Assembly (NCBI GenBank): GCA_024449915.1
Contig: JAMZAV010000167.1
Span: 496,001 to 560,000 of the forward strand
Reading direction: 5' to 3'
DNA from: Sweltsa coloradensis
Lineage: Eukaryota; Arthropoda; Insecta; Plecoptera; Chloroperlidae
Length of the DNA: 64,000 nucleotides
A program made the translations under genes and the position numbers. Positions within the stretch are counted from its first letter, which is position 1. Each line of letters opens with the position of its first letter. The notes beneath the pieces were generated by a model that worked only from the letters and a program-made list of their open reading frames with translations, did no database searches and had not been told where the DNA came from. Shown here piece by piece: positions 47,972-59,210 of this stretch.

Positions 47972-48590
47972 AGGGGTATTCACCCGCTAAACAAAAAATA
48001 TGTATTTCATTCAGGCTAACTATAGTTATGAATTTAGAAAGTAACAAAAATTATTGGGTCCACCATGACCCGAAAAAAATCGTCAAACTTGGTATTTTTC
48101 GAGCTAGGTCCCTCGGCAAAAATCTCCCATAAAAAATAATATGGGGACGATCTTTATGGCCAGTGACCTTAGAGGATTTTGATCCAAAAAATATTGGCCG
48201 TTACTGACGTACTCGGTAGCCTTTTCTGTAAATCCGCTATATCTGTTTTGTTGTTTCCGGTAAAAATAAGCTGATACCAAGGAAGGGTGTGATTTTAAAG
48301 GCATATTTTTGCGTGGTTGAGTGAATATTTGTGCCAATTTCAAGACACGATGTTATAAAGGGCCATTTCAGATTAGTACTATGTTCTAAGGTCTATGTGG
48401 AACAAAAAAAGGTTAAAGCCTATTATTGAAATTCCCCAAAACGCCAATTTCCGTCAATTTCATGATAAAAAACTAAAAAAAATTGTGTAAAATCACAGTT
48501 ATAAAATATACCTTTTTAAACGGTCTGTCAAGTGTAGTATTATGGTATAGATTATGTGGTAGAAAATAATTTTCGGGGGTAATAACCCCT
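47972..48590. mobile_element. TTAA-flanked non-autonomous DNA element (MITE-like), 619 bp
   Basis: TTAA lies at 47968-47971 and 48591-48594. Between them the element starts AGGGGTATTCACCC and ends GGGGGTAATAACCCCT. The two are terminal inverted repeats (AGGGGT.ATT.ACCC), with one extra base in the right copy. TTAA target duplication is characteristic of piggyBac-type elements, but the terminal sequence alone does not prove that superfamily. There is no transposase; the longest frame (48104-48343, minus, 79 codons) is unrecognised. Confidence 0.65.
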
Positions 48591-48594
48591 TTAA

Positions 48595-49462
48595 ATTTTA
48601 AAAAAATAAAGGAAAGACGATTGATTAATTATTTATATATCTTATTCACGAAGAAGATACATTGCACATCATTGTGTTGTGTACATGTGTTTGTTTAAAC
48701 ATGAATGGTTCCACTACCCCTAATGCAACCCTAGTACCTAAAATGTAATATATAACTACCCTAGTTGCAGCTAGTGCAACCCCTGGGCCCCGTCAAAGTG
48801 TTTGTGCCACGGGTTGTTACACCGATGTGTCGTACAGACAGCAGGCGCAGAGTTGTTTGCCTAACCGCCGGTTGTTGGACTAATGTGCGCATAGAACGGC
48901 AATGTTTATCGCGGGTGTAATAGCCATCATCTAGAGCAGCCGAGCGCGGCGGGGGAAACCCTACTCTCGCGGGCGCCAAAAATAACATACATTGATTTTC
49001 ATGAGCCTGCAGCTTCTTTCACGACACCAAGCGTCTAGAGTCCGCGCACACTAAGCACGCAAACTAGATCTACACTCCATTCTATGTTGAGAATACGGTG
49101 TTGTTCTTGCACTTTACCGGCGAATCCCGCCAAGGGTCTTCCCCCACCATGCGGCCACTCGCTTTGCGAACTCTATGCAATTATCGGGATAATAAGGGAA
49201 TGCATTCCAGGTATAATCCTCCCGCTAGAGCTCGTATAGTTCGCCTGGCTGCAGAGTGGGGGGTGGGGGTTAGGGTCTCGGCTGCAAACTTTACATGGAA
49301 TGATGGAATACACCATAGATGCCTTCAAATACGTGCGTGAAGTCCGTCCACACATATATCGAGTCCACACAATAAGACAAAATTCTTAAGTAAAGCTTGC
49401 TAAGATTGTTAGTAAATAGGCCACACAACGCATATAAACAACACACGACTGAATATTTACTA
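48595..49462. other. Unique sequence with a CpG-rich patch
   Basis: 48770-49330 is GC-rich for this window with many CpGs and G runs (GGGGGGTGGGGGTTAGGG at about 49258-49275). Open frames there (48761-48988 minus, 49098-49340 plus, 49173-49370 minus) conflict with each other and match nothing I know. A promoter-associated CpG patch is possible but unproven. Confidence 0.35.
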
Positions 49463-49595
49463 GATGAGCGTACAGAGAAGACATGCGAACTTTACTTGTT
49501 TTGTTATTTTGTGTTTTACAACAATTGGTTACAACAAATTTGAGCAAATATCTAGTGAACCTTGGAAATCTCTTAACTGATACCTAGTAATCAAA
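49461..49595 (+). mobile_element. 5' fragment of a Helitron-like element
   Basis: AGATGAGCGTACAGAGAAGAC (from about 49462), a TTGTTTTGTTATTTTGTG tract, AATTTGAGCAAATATCTAGTG and CCTTGGAAATCTCTTAACTGA follow, in order, the 5' 180 bases of copies 1 and 3 (GGATGAGCG..GCGAAGAC; T/G tract; AAAATTTGACAGGACCTTCG; AAATCTCTGAACTTAGA). It is strongly decayed and lacks the 3' end. Confidence 0.4.
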
Positions 49596-50239
49596 GAACG
49601 TTCTACACAATCGCATTTCTTTTCACTTTTCTCTTTTGAGCAACGAATGTTAGGTAGAAACTATAAGCACAAATACAATAAAATTGCGCTCTTGCACCCA
49701 CGTGACAACAAGTGGAAGAACCTCTCTCTATCGCGCCATGCTGGTAGACTCAATATCTCGATTCCACGCACACTTACGAGGGATATTAATAGCACGTCTA
49801 TTTCCGACTATTCGGTACGAGATTGCATGCTACCAATGATTACTGCTTATTGAAAAATGAATGAGTGGGTCTGGTTTAAGAGAGTTCTTTTATTTTCTTG
49901 CTTTATATTTAGTTTCCACGCAGTCTTTACAGAGACCGTCTAGTCTAGTGGCTGAGTTCGAGCTAATGATTTAATCCTATTTGAAATGTTTCTCTCTTCA
50001 AAGCTCTGTTAGTTAAGTGAATACAGAACTAATTAAGCGAGAATAAAACTTTTAGATGTACATTCAATTTAATAACGAAAATACTTATCGGTATTTAAGA
50101 GGGAAACGGAGTATAGAAGACAATTTGGTAGTTGTTTGGTGCCTTTTCCTGGAGCCAGTTATATCTTCTGATTATTAAGAGGGTATTAAGCTAAACTCAA
50201 AAACTATTTCTTGATTTGTAATGAATTTGCTTAACAAAA
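49596..50239. other. Unique sequence, no supported gene
   Basis: One 68-codon frame (49647-49853), not recognised. No repeats noticed. Confidence 0.35.
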
Positions 50240-50765
50240 ATTAATATTAGGGCACTTAACTCTAAAAATTAGTAAAATAACAATTCGACCATCGGTCCTT
50301 CTTCAAATTCTCTCACAAGAATTAGAAGGTAGATCTTTATGCCCTTGACCCTGAGCACAATTGGATCTCTAAAAAAATCCATTGGTGACCATTATCTATC
50401 GACACTCACGGTATTATGCCGTATTTCACTATTCGTGTTTGTAATTGGACATGTTCTGTAAAAATGATGTGGTTACAAGAGTCGTTATTGTTTTGCAATG
50501 ATATTTTGGTGTTCCGAGGTCTTTATGTAGCCGACAGTTCCAAGGACACTGATTCGTATAAGGTTAACCTTTGAATTTTACTTCTCTGTCAACTATGTGG
50601 ATAAAACAGACAGGTAAAGCGATTTAGGAAAATTTTAAGAAACCAATTTTCCCAATTCTGGATCTTTTTTTTTTTAATGGTAAATCACGATTAAAGAAAT
50701 TTTTAAGGTCTTTGTGCTATTTGGAGCCGTGTATAAATATTTTTGGGTTTAGCCTTTAAGAAACA
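50240..50765. repeat. Possible distant relative of the 47972-48590 element
   Basis: GATCTTTATGCCCTTGACCC, GGATCTCTAAAAAAATCCATTGG and GTTCCGAGGTCTTTATGT occur in the same order as GATCTTTATGGCCAGTGACC, TTTGATCCAAAAAATATTGG and GTTCTAAGGTCTATGTGG of the TTAA element. Similarity is patchy, and the ends (TTAATATTAGGGCACTTAAC; TTTAGCCTTTAAG) are only vaguely like its termini. This is a tentative call. Confidence 0.25.
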
Positions 50766-53700
50766 CTGCACGTTTGTCAACGAAGGATTTGTGAGCTCTA
50801 GGCCTATATTATTATAGATCGGGAACAAATAATTGTTACCAAATTTAGAAAAAAAATACCATCATGTACTGCACGTATGTTTTACTCAACCAAACTCCCA
50901 AATCATCAAACGATTTTTTTTCTATATCCACGATGTCTGAAAGTTTCAGACATCTGCAATGTCCCTCGGCCGTGCAAACTAGTTGCATGTACAATCTAAT
51001 TTAACAGAACAATGTCTAATAAGATTTAATTCAATCCATAATAATACACATATACAAGTTTTCCGGAAAAAGAACCCTGGTTCAATCTTCGGGTTCAATC
51101 TCCGGCTGAGTTGTATTTTGTAATTTCTGGATTGTATTAAATTATTTTAATTTCACCTACTAAGGTGTCTTACGGCTAATTAATTCGCGAAAGAATGTTC
51201 AACAAATTCCTGGCTGAAGAAGACATTAGGAATGCCCGGGGCAAAGTCTACGTCTGTTTCGCCACATTACCCGTCTGTCCACTTTTACTTTCCTCTAGAG
51301 CTAGACGGTTGGCAGCCAGTGAGTGAGAGTGTTACGTCCGGTGTTACACGTGATATACGTGTCAAGTTCAAACCGACAACCTTTAAGTACCATCTGTGAC
51401 GTCACAGCATGGGAACAAAGCTCACTTCACACGGTTTTATAGACCATGTCAGACAACACGAAACAGCGATGTTGTTAATGTCACTTTCTTTAAGAAGGAA
51501 CCATACCTTGAGACAAATAATCTTACGAAAAGTTATAAATGATGTGAGTCGAAATAACTACATTGAAAACACATCAATGCATCATTAATTCATTTCAAGA
51601 ATACAAAATAATTGTTGATCTTTATGTAGGGCTTAATTTATTATACTCGTATTGCCGCAGAATTTGAATTAGAAATGGAATGTCAAACTATTGTATATCT
51701 TTTTAATTAACAATAATTAAAGTACATACCACAGTAACAAGTGTGATAGAGGTTCAGGAGTATAGCCGAGTATGGCCTGATGAAGGGTTGATCCGACCTA
51801 CCTGTGCTAAGACTTTGATGGATGATTAATCATTCGAAATCAATTTTATATTTACACTTTTATAGGTAGTCATCACACATACAAATAATAATTCGTATGC
51901 ACAATGATAGTTATTTGTTGAACACTATGTATTGAATAATCGAACAATCATGCCACGAACAGGCAAATTTAGCAATTAGAAAGAAATTAAATTTACGTCC
52001 AACATTAAGAAATACATATAAATTTAAACCCAACCTTATAGTCTAATAGCCTAATAAGGTTTACATAAGCCTTACTACGTTGATAACGTATTAAATGGAC
52101 ATATTATTTAAGGAAATTTTGCATTATCTACCCTGGGTTGAGCTCTAACACACGCCATCACTGAGTATATCCAGTTAAAATGGTTTACTCCCATTTTATT
52201 TACGATTCAGACGATGTACTTGTTTGTATAGTACTTCCTTATTAAAATCCCTCAAGACTTGCGACGACAATGCGCTTACATTTCGTTGACTATGCACTCT
52301 CAGCACAGTGATTTAATTCATTAACTAACGTAAAAATAAAATAAATAACGTGATTTAACGTATGTTAAAAAATTCAGCTATGCGCACTATGTTAAAGCAA
52401 ACAAGCTGTCCGTAATAAATCCGAGCTCAATGTTCATGCGACATTTATTGTTATTCACAATTACTCTAATGTATGCCAATTATGAAGACAATAACGATAA
52501 ATATCGACATTTGCGACTTGACGATTAACCACAAACAAAATAATATCACTATTCCCATTTGTGCGCTGTGGTGTTGGTATCACTGCCGCAACATTAGTTC
52601 CATATTCACTCACCTTGTACGATCAGAGATAAATAGATGTATTTAGAGGAAATATTTATCGGTTTGCTAAGTGACACATTGACAAACTGTGTTTTGTGTT
52701 AAGTATATAAACGACAGTATTTAAACTGCACTTTAATATAGTTTGAATATGTTGTACAAATATATGCAAAACATACATAAATGATGCACTACTAAATTTA
52801 TGTCAGGCAAAACAAGGTTTCAAGGTCAGTTATTTGAACCATTTTCGCCTTGAATGTAAGTGACCGTGCTGTCATTTGTTGATTGTCATGGGTGTTATAA
52901 TAATTAAACACAGTATTAGAAACAGATAAGTACATAATCGTTGTAACTAGGTAGGCCTACACAGTACATAATTGCGTATGGAATTTTGTGTGGTTGCATC
53001 TTGTACCGTCAACCCCCATCAATACCGAGGCTTGCCATCTTGACGCGGATTACTGAACTCGGCCTATTTTGTAATCTGCCAGTGAATTTCACCCACCTGA
53101 CTCACATGGAGAACTAGAGAGTTATGTGAAATAATAATGATAATCACATCTTACCCCTTTTCACAACAAAAGTCAGGAAAGGGGGGGGGGGATGATCCCA
53201 TTGCACCAGACTCTTGGGCCCCCAGGTCTATCGAAATCAGTTAGCCATGCTTATCGCTTCACCTCTATATTGTCTCATTCTTCCTTGTCTTCCTTGTCAT
53301 TTTGCCAAGCCCATTTCTATTACCCCTTTCTACCCCAGCCTGGTTATACTTGTCCAGTGCATCATGGTTAAATTCGATCTCACAAGGAGTAATTTAAATA
53401 TAAATAAATACATCATAATTACTGTGAGATTCGGGTAACTTAGGGTGTAATATAGTGAACAACATTGAAACGATAGAAAATGTTTGTTGCTATTTGGTTC
53501 ATGTGTGTTTTTAGCTCGAAATCGCTAGATCAGCGTCTCGAGTTGGCGCCAAACTTATGTTTTGATATAAAAACAAGGATGTCACGAATCGAAGTTACAT
53601 GTAACGAAAAAACGAAAAAGTCTTAGCGATATTTGCGGAAATGTTGACAATTGAAAATAATGTGTAGCTGTTATCAACTCTGTAATTGGCAACATTCCAT

Positions 53701-54560
53701 TTCCCCCTTACCAGCGTTAAAAACAGGCAAGTAAACTCCCAAGAGAAGAGGAGAAATCTCCTCTTTGACTGAAGCCAAGTTATCCCTAGCTCTCTCCCGC
53801 CCTCACTAATTAAAAGCCAATTGCACTTCAAGTGGTGACAATTCGTTTATCTCGACGAATCTGAGAAAAACACCGTGAAGGCAAAACGTCGCCCGTCTTG
53901 TCTCGAGTGGCGGGCTCAAACAGAGGCAACTTCCAGCCCGATTACAACAAACTGAATCCATCGCCATCAAACCTCTCGTTAAACATGATAGCGAAGATCT
54001 TCGTACTCAAACACTCGGGCTAAACAAACAGACGACTGCGACGAGAACGACGCACTCTGTGCCAACCTTGCGGGGTTTAAAGGGCCCACGTTTCAAGAGG
54101 AATGAAGTATTGTTTGCATATTATACATATTTCACCATAAAAACGAACTTTTTCAATAGGGAAATTTAAAAACATTCTCAATGTTAATGCAACGTGTCGA
54201 TAAAGGAATAAGTACTGTGTAGCCCAATTCGAAATAAATAATTAAAAGAAAGTACCACAAAAAATCAGAAAATAATCTATGAGTAAGCGTTTGGTACATT
54301 TAACACGGCACGTAATACATTTTCAAATATATTTATAGTTGGTATTGAGACATTGCTTTTAAGGGCACTTAGGTTTACCTTTAATTTAGATGAATCGTTA
54401 CATACAGGTTCAGTTAAATTATAGTTAAACTATAGTTTTTAGCCTGGTTGTACAACACATCGATGGCGAAGACGCACGAAAATACTAGCAATAATAAAAA
54501 TTGGTCACACCACCCCCGAATATTGAAAATGATTTTAAGAGTTTTATTAAATAATTTTCA
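50766..54560. other. Unique sequence, no supported gene
   Basis: No open frame exceeds 78 codons. A run of 11 G lies at 53181-53191. 53840-54080 is GC-richer with CpGs. 51600-52800 is AT-rich. GGGTTCAATCTCCGG at about 51089-51103 is B-box-like but has no supporting tRNA fold. Confidence 0.45.
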
Positions 54561-54561
54561 C

Positions 54562-54645
54562 CCATGGTGGAGGTGCCGGTTCCAGGGACCCAAGTACGAC
54601 CTGACTTTTCTTTCCCTTCCTAACTACTTATTCCCGGGTTAAACT
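54562..54645 (-). repeat. tRNA 3'-end motif repeat, copy D (fragment)
   Basis: GGTGGAGGTGCCGG (54566-54579) matches 14 bases of the shared motif, then diverges into CAGGGACCCAAG. The body of copies A-C is not recognisable, so this is either a short fragment or a chance-preserved motif. Confidence 0.35.
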
Positions 54646-55204
54646 AAGAATAATTTCACCAATTAAGAACATAACGCTAGGTTATTACATACATTGGAAT
54701 AAAGAAACTCAGAACGTAATGTCGTTGTTAGAATGTCTTACTAAAAGTTAGATTCTAATGGATGATATGCATTGTATCACGAAGTTTGAAATTGTTTACT
54801 ACTTTAAATGTTTGTTTTTCGAAATTAATAAATGTTATGAGATAAATAAATTTTGAAAATAAATAATCTATAGCACTTAATCATAACAAAGCCATATCAT
54901 CCATGGGTATGTACGAATATGAGAATGATTTTTAGTAACCAACAGCTCCCTCCTACTTATCTGGAAGGGATATTCACATGAATGGATTTCAAAATATTTG
55001 AAACAGAAATAATTTATTGTTACATTTGAAATTAATTTGAAGTGATCAAAATAAAAGCAAGTAACATGTATGACGCGTGTAGCTTTAGAGCACACGCATC
55101 GGTAATTCAAAAAAGGTAAAAAAAAAACTTTTTACATTCAAAATGAAAATAAATCCTCCACACATACGAACTAGACATGTCAAAGCATTGATTGAAGTTT
55201 CTGT
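54646..55204. other. Unique AT-rich sequence
   Basis: Only a 77-codon minus frame (54877-55110), not recognised. Nothing else seen. Confidence 0.35.
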
Positions 55205-55245
55205 GTTTGGTGGAGGTGCCGGGTTGAAACGCAAAGCTGGATGAA
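55205..55245 (-). repeat. tRNA 3'-end motif repeat, copy E (fragment)
   Basis: TTTGGTGGAGGTGCCGGGTT (55206-55225) is identical to the motif in copy C, including the preceding TTT. The following GAAACGCAAAGCTGGATGAAC does not continue into the known body. Like the other four occurrences it is on the plus strand. Confidence 0.4.
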
Positions 55246-55509
55246 CGTGACGAACAAGCGCACTGCATGATGAGTTTCCGTACCTCGCTAAGCCTTCTTC
55301 AAAGAGTTAATGCCGGGGATTTGTTATTCATTAGGTTAATCCATGGCGAACTGATGAAGAGCGTGGACGCAGTCAAGCTGCAGTGTCACGTGAGACTTCG
55401 TGTACACTCAGAACGACTGCTGAGCGGCTAGAGATGACTGACGCCCGCGCCGCGCAACGAGTGAAGGCGACATGAGGGCAATATTTTGTCAAAGGTGAGT
55501 TGCAATTAA

Positions 55510-55855
55510 AATAAAGAGAGTGAGAGAAACATAGAGAAAGAAAGAAAGATATATAGACAAACTTTTTTCTGCAGCTAGCCCTTGCCTTATCTTTCATTTA
55601 ACATAGTCTTATATTAAGTACAAATTTTGACAGAAAGAGCGCGAGAGAAAGAGAGAAAGATGGAAAGATGGATTGAAAGAGAGAAAGATGGAAAGATAGA
55701 AAAAGAGAAAGAAAGAAAGAAAAAGAGAAAAAAATGAAGAACGAGAAAACGAAAGAACGAATAAAAGAAAGAACGAAAGAACGAAAAAACGAAAAATGAA
55801 AAAACGAAAAATATAGAAAAAAGAACAAAAGAACGAAAAAACCAAAAGAAGGAAA

Positions 55856-55888
<33 letters not shown>

Positions 55889-55890
55889 AG

Positions 55891-55922
<32 letters not shown>

Positions 55923-55925
55923 CGA
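55510..55925 (+). repeat. Long purine (GAAA-type) tract
   Basis: Nearly pure A/G on the plus strand from about 55630 to 55925, with GAAAGAAAGAAAG runs, especially 55858-55915. It is mixed with GAACGAAA and GATGGAAAGA units and preceded by a shorter GAGA/GAAAG stretch from 55510. The three overlapping minus frames at 55598-55965, rich in Phe, Ser and Leu, are artefacts of this tract. Confidence 0.9.
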
Positions 55926-57716
55926 AGGGATGGCTGACACCTTGGACAGGAGAGAAAATAACCAATGAGCTTACCGAGAGTGTGTCCGATGCCTAATTCA
56001 GTCCGACATTGTGACTTTAGTGGGGATGGAGTTTAGATGTGATTGACTGCTTTGAGTATCTTGTCCGCTCGAAGGTTTCAGAAGAATCTTCCATTGTGAT
56101 GCGGCCTATAAGACGGGATATAAAACAGAACGCCACCAGTTTTAAGTACCGATTAGTAGACTAGTGGCGCCTTCCTCTCTCCAATAGTGAGTGCAGATTA
56201 AAAAACACACTCAATGCACGTTCACAAAGCAAAATAAATTGCATTAAACTAGTAATAAACTTGATTGTTAAACGATTATTTTGTGTTAGGTATTTATGGT
56301 TATACAAATTAAGCAATCACGTGAAAACGACCATATTCCATTGTAAGCGAAGAATGATAAGTGTCAATGCTGGTTCCTTTGTGTTAGCGTTGATGGTAGC
56401 CAATGATTAATTAATTGTATGAAAAAACTAGATTATACTTGCATAACGTAAAATTACAAAGTTAAGTACCCTTTAATGCAGAGTGGCTTTTAGTAAAGCT
56501 TTAGTTTTCAAAAGCATTCAGATTAAAATGCAGATTTTCGTGAAAGCAATTACAAAGTCAATCTATGCACTGATCCCTTTTAAACAACAAAAGCTGATCA
56601 AATCATAGAAGTAATTTCCTTTCATAACGCTGAACAATATTAATTCCGAGTCGTGTATTGTGAATATCGAGGCGAACACCTGTGCCCAGAATAAACACGA
56701 GTATGGAACTGGAATCCGAGTTTTGGGCGAGCCTGGGCGATCTTGATTAATTAGCTTTCTATTCAAAACAAGCTGTTTCCTCTTCGAACAACAGCGAACC
56801 AGGCGGCCGTGCAACGGAGTTACATCAAAACTCTTTCACGGTAGACATCAAATTGTTGACTGGAGAAGAAAACTTTTCGTTATTTGTTTTCGGTAGAAAC
56901 GCTAAATTTCCTACTGTAAATTAACAATTTTTCCGTTTTTGCCGACGGCTAATCGCGGATCAAAGCAGTATATTTAATGGCTGTTGGCTAACTTGAACTT
57001 TGACCGTACTTTATTAATTAGCGCATTTACCTGGCGGCGGTAGGGCGGACTAGAGACGCCACAGGAAGGAGCTATTCGCATTATTTTCAGACGCCGAGCA
57101 TGCAGTTAGGAAGAGCAAACACTTTTCATTATGACAAATGTGAATTAAGATTACCTCAGACTAAAGATAGGATGCTGAAGATAGATGAAGGTCTCTCTTA
57201 CACAAACGACCACAGGTTCATAAATATGATTTCATTCGTGGGTGAATGCGAGTGGAGGGTGCCCGCGGGGGAGGTTGCAAATCCTTGATTATGTGTGAGG
57301 TTTCGGTGAATGTTTTCTCATTATCAAAGCCGAGAAAACAATTAACTGAAATTGGAAATGTATATACCTAGTAAAGACGTAATGGTGCAAAACACATTGC
57401 TGAAAATATTTAACCTGGTGATAACGCCAAAACGAGCCCCACTGCCCACAGTGAATGAACACAGACAAAGTTGTGTATTTTACAATTGTGAAACCATGCT
57501 ATATAACCATGCTATAACCAACAAAGGATAAATTTATTATTCACATAAAATATGAGCAGATCCATATTTAAATTTAATTCTACTGTCTCTAAACGCATGA
57601 AGACCTTTAATCGCCTTCCTACTACAGGAAAAAATAAAGCACATGACTGCATTCAAGCAAGGGTGCCTCGTAAGTCGTAACAATAAAAATGCATCATTTG
57701 GAGATAATCCAGTATC
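55926..57716. other. Unique sequence, no supported gene
   Basis: Open frames of 83 codons (56563-56814, minus) and 62 codons (57100-57288, plus) are not recognised. 56990-57070 has balanced composition with TTAATTAGCGCATTTACC-type sequence. Nothing else is supported. Confidence 0.4.
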
Positions 57717-58226
57717 ATGAAAGAATGTTGGTTACTGGGTTCTGGGACAAACCTTCATCAGATTTTAGTAAAGTTTATGACAGTATTATTAAAAATCATT
57801 ATCTCTTTTCGTCTAGATCAAGTACACCCACTGGAAAATATGCATGACGATTTTAGTTTGTGTTTTATATTTGTCTGTAAAACAAGCTTTTGTTGTATTG
57901 TATCTAACTTTGATTCTGAACATGTTCAGAATTCCATAGTATCAATTATTGGTAATTACTTCTGCTACTGGAAAATGCTATTGAATAAAAGATGTTTCTT
58001 TAATTTGTACCAGCATTCCATATATTTTACAAGTGTGCATTCTCACAATGGGTTGGCAATAAGTTCACAGTGTATCTATGAAATTAATGAAGAAATTCTT
58101 GTCTACTCACCCAGTTACAACCTACAACTTCTGTTTTTTCGTGGGAGCATTATTATATTAAACCATTTACACTGTGCCTCGTTACTGAAGCGGCCCCCAA
58201 GCCGCAGTTTTCATAAGCCAAAATAA
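57717..58226 (+). CDS. Longest open frame (169 codons), unrecognised, possibly spurious
   Basis: This is an uninterrupted frame from ATG to TAA. The predicted product is rich in Cys, Phe, Ile and Ser, with no signal peptide, no clear membrane segment and no domain I can name. A second frame over the first 130 bases reads DFSKVYDSI, loosely like a reverse-transcriptase motif, but it stops within 40 codons. For a sequence of about 36% G+C, a frame this long is unlikely by chance (my rough estimate is around one in a hundred for the whole window), so it may be a real or decayed exon. There is no visible conserved start context or terminal domain. A 20-bp perfect palindrome at 57913-57932 lies inside. 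Confidence 0.15.
   Translation: MKECWLLGSGTNLHQILVKFMTVLLKIIISFRLDQVHPLENMHDDFSLCFIFVCKTSFCCIVSNFDSEHVQNSIVSIIGNYFCYWKMLLNKRCFFNLYQHSIYFTSVHSHNGLAISSQCIYEINEEILVYSPSYNLQLLFFRGSIIILNHLHCASLLKRPPSRSFHKPK
57913..57932. other. 20-bp perfect palindrome
   Basis: The core GAACATGTTC is extended by ATTCT on the left and AGAAT on the right. The core fits the p53-family half-site consensus (three purines, C(A/T)(A/T)G, three pyrimidines) as well as palindromic nuclear-receptor-like sites. Function is not shown. Confidence 0.7.
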
Positions 58227-58995
58227 TACTATATAGACGGATTAAATTGTCTAGTTCAAACAGTGGTTACATAACAATGGCTATATAAACGCATTACTTT
58301 GTGTAATAATAAAAGCAAATATTGTACGTGTGACCTGTAAAATAACCTCATAGCTAATGTGTGAACAAGACGGCTATATTATAAACCACAGTACCCAACA
58401 CGTACTTCAAACAGAAATCTCGGGGTACACACATAGCTACATCAGTTTGTACAAGGTGAGCCGCACATCTTCGTTATAACATGAAATTGTGTTCAATACT
58501 GTTATAATTTCGGTTTAAAACTAAGGCGGAATGTACAGTCTGTGGGAAAGCATAGTTCACTCAGACTCAGTGTCGAAACTGAGGAAGGGACTCACTATTC
58601 AAACAATCCCCAGGCCGTTCTGTTGGCTGCAGAGAGTGTTTGTGTAGCAGCAAGCTTAATTATTTAATAAATTCCTGCATGTGGGCCAGTCACTACTCGG
58701 TCTAATATGGTAAATATGGTACCGAGAAGTGTTTGCTCGGCCGTGATACGTCTAATTGCCACCACCGGACCTATAACAATGCTTGCTTCCACATATCCAC
58801 GACACACAATACATATGAATGATGTGTAAATTCAATGTTTACCTTCCTCGAACGTGATTTTCGCTTGGATGGCGGGTCTTCGTACAGTCAAACTCACAAA
58901 TATTGACTAAAGCAACGGGCTACTTTAATTAAAGTGAAGCATACCCTCGGAAACATTATCCTTGTTCATCATTTATAATCACTTACGTTGTCCAT
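58227..58995. other. Unique sequence, no supported gene
   Basis: No open frame above 60 codons and no repeat seen. Composition becomes less AT-rich after 58500. Confidence 0.35.
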
Positions 58996-59007
58996 TCACT
59001 TAGCCAC

Positions 59008-59210
59008 AGACAGATGTAGCTCAAGCGTAAAGCGCGAGACTCTGATTCGACTCGTACCGGGTTCAATACCCACCATCGGCAATGCAAAGAATATTTTCAT
59101 GGTTTTCTTCAATCGCCATTGCGAATGCAAGGAATTGCGTCCTCTATAAAACAGCCCTTGGACATTCACAACTACCACAACTCCAAAATACACCTAAAGG
59201 GTACATCTAA
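59008..59210 (+). repeat. tRNA-derived SINE, plus strand
   Basis: The best-preserved tRNA-like head in the window: GTAGCTCAAGCGTAAAGCGC (A-box-like, 59015-59034), GCGAG ... CTCGT as a possible anticodon stem, then ACCGGGTTCAATACCC (59056-59071) with the B-box form GGTTCAATACC. The body with CATCGGCAATGCAAAG and CATTGCGAATGCAAGG follows. On the minus strand the head reads GIEPGTSRIRVSRFTLELHL (end of the frame 58996-59193), the familiar read-through of such heads, so that frame is not a gene. A functional tRNA is excluded by poor acceptor and anticodon stems. Confidence 0.6.

Noticed and set aside
55598..55965. Overlapping minus-strand frames of 76-118 codons rich in Phe, Ser and Leu
   Set aside because: They are translations of the GAAA-type purine tract, whose complement lacks stop codons in several frames.
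57737..57846. Reverse-transcriptase-like word DFSKVYDSI in the second frame
   Set aside because: It covers only about nine residues, ends at a stop within 40 codons, and no other reverse-transcriptase motif follows.
59008..59085. Functional tRNA gene
   Set aside because: A- and B-box-like words are present, but acceptor and anticodon stems do not pair properly and the sequence continues into a SINE body.
58996..59193. Minus-strand frame ending in a GIEPGTSRI-type peptide
   Set aside because: This peptide is the known read-through of tRNA-derived SINE heads; the plus strand here carries the B box.
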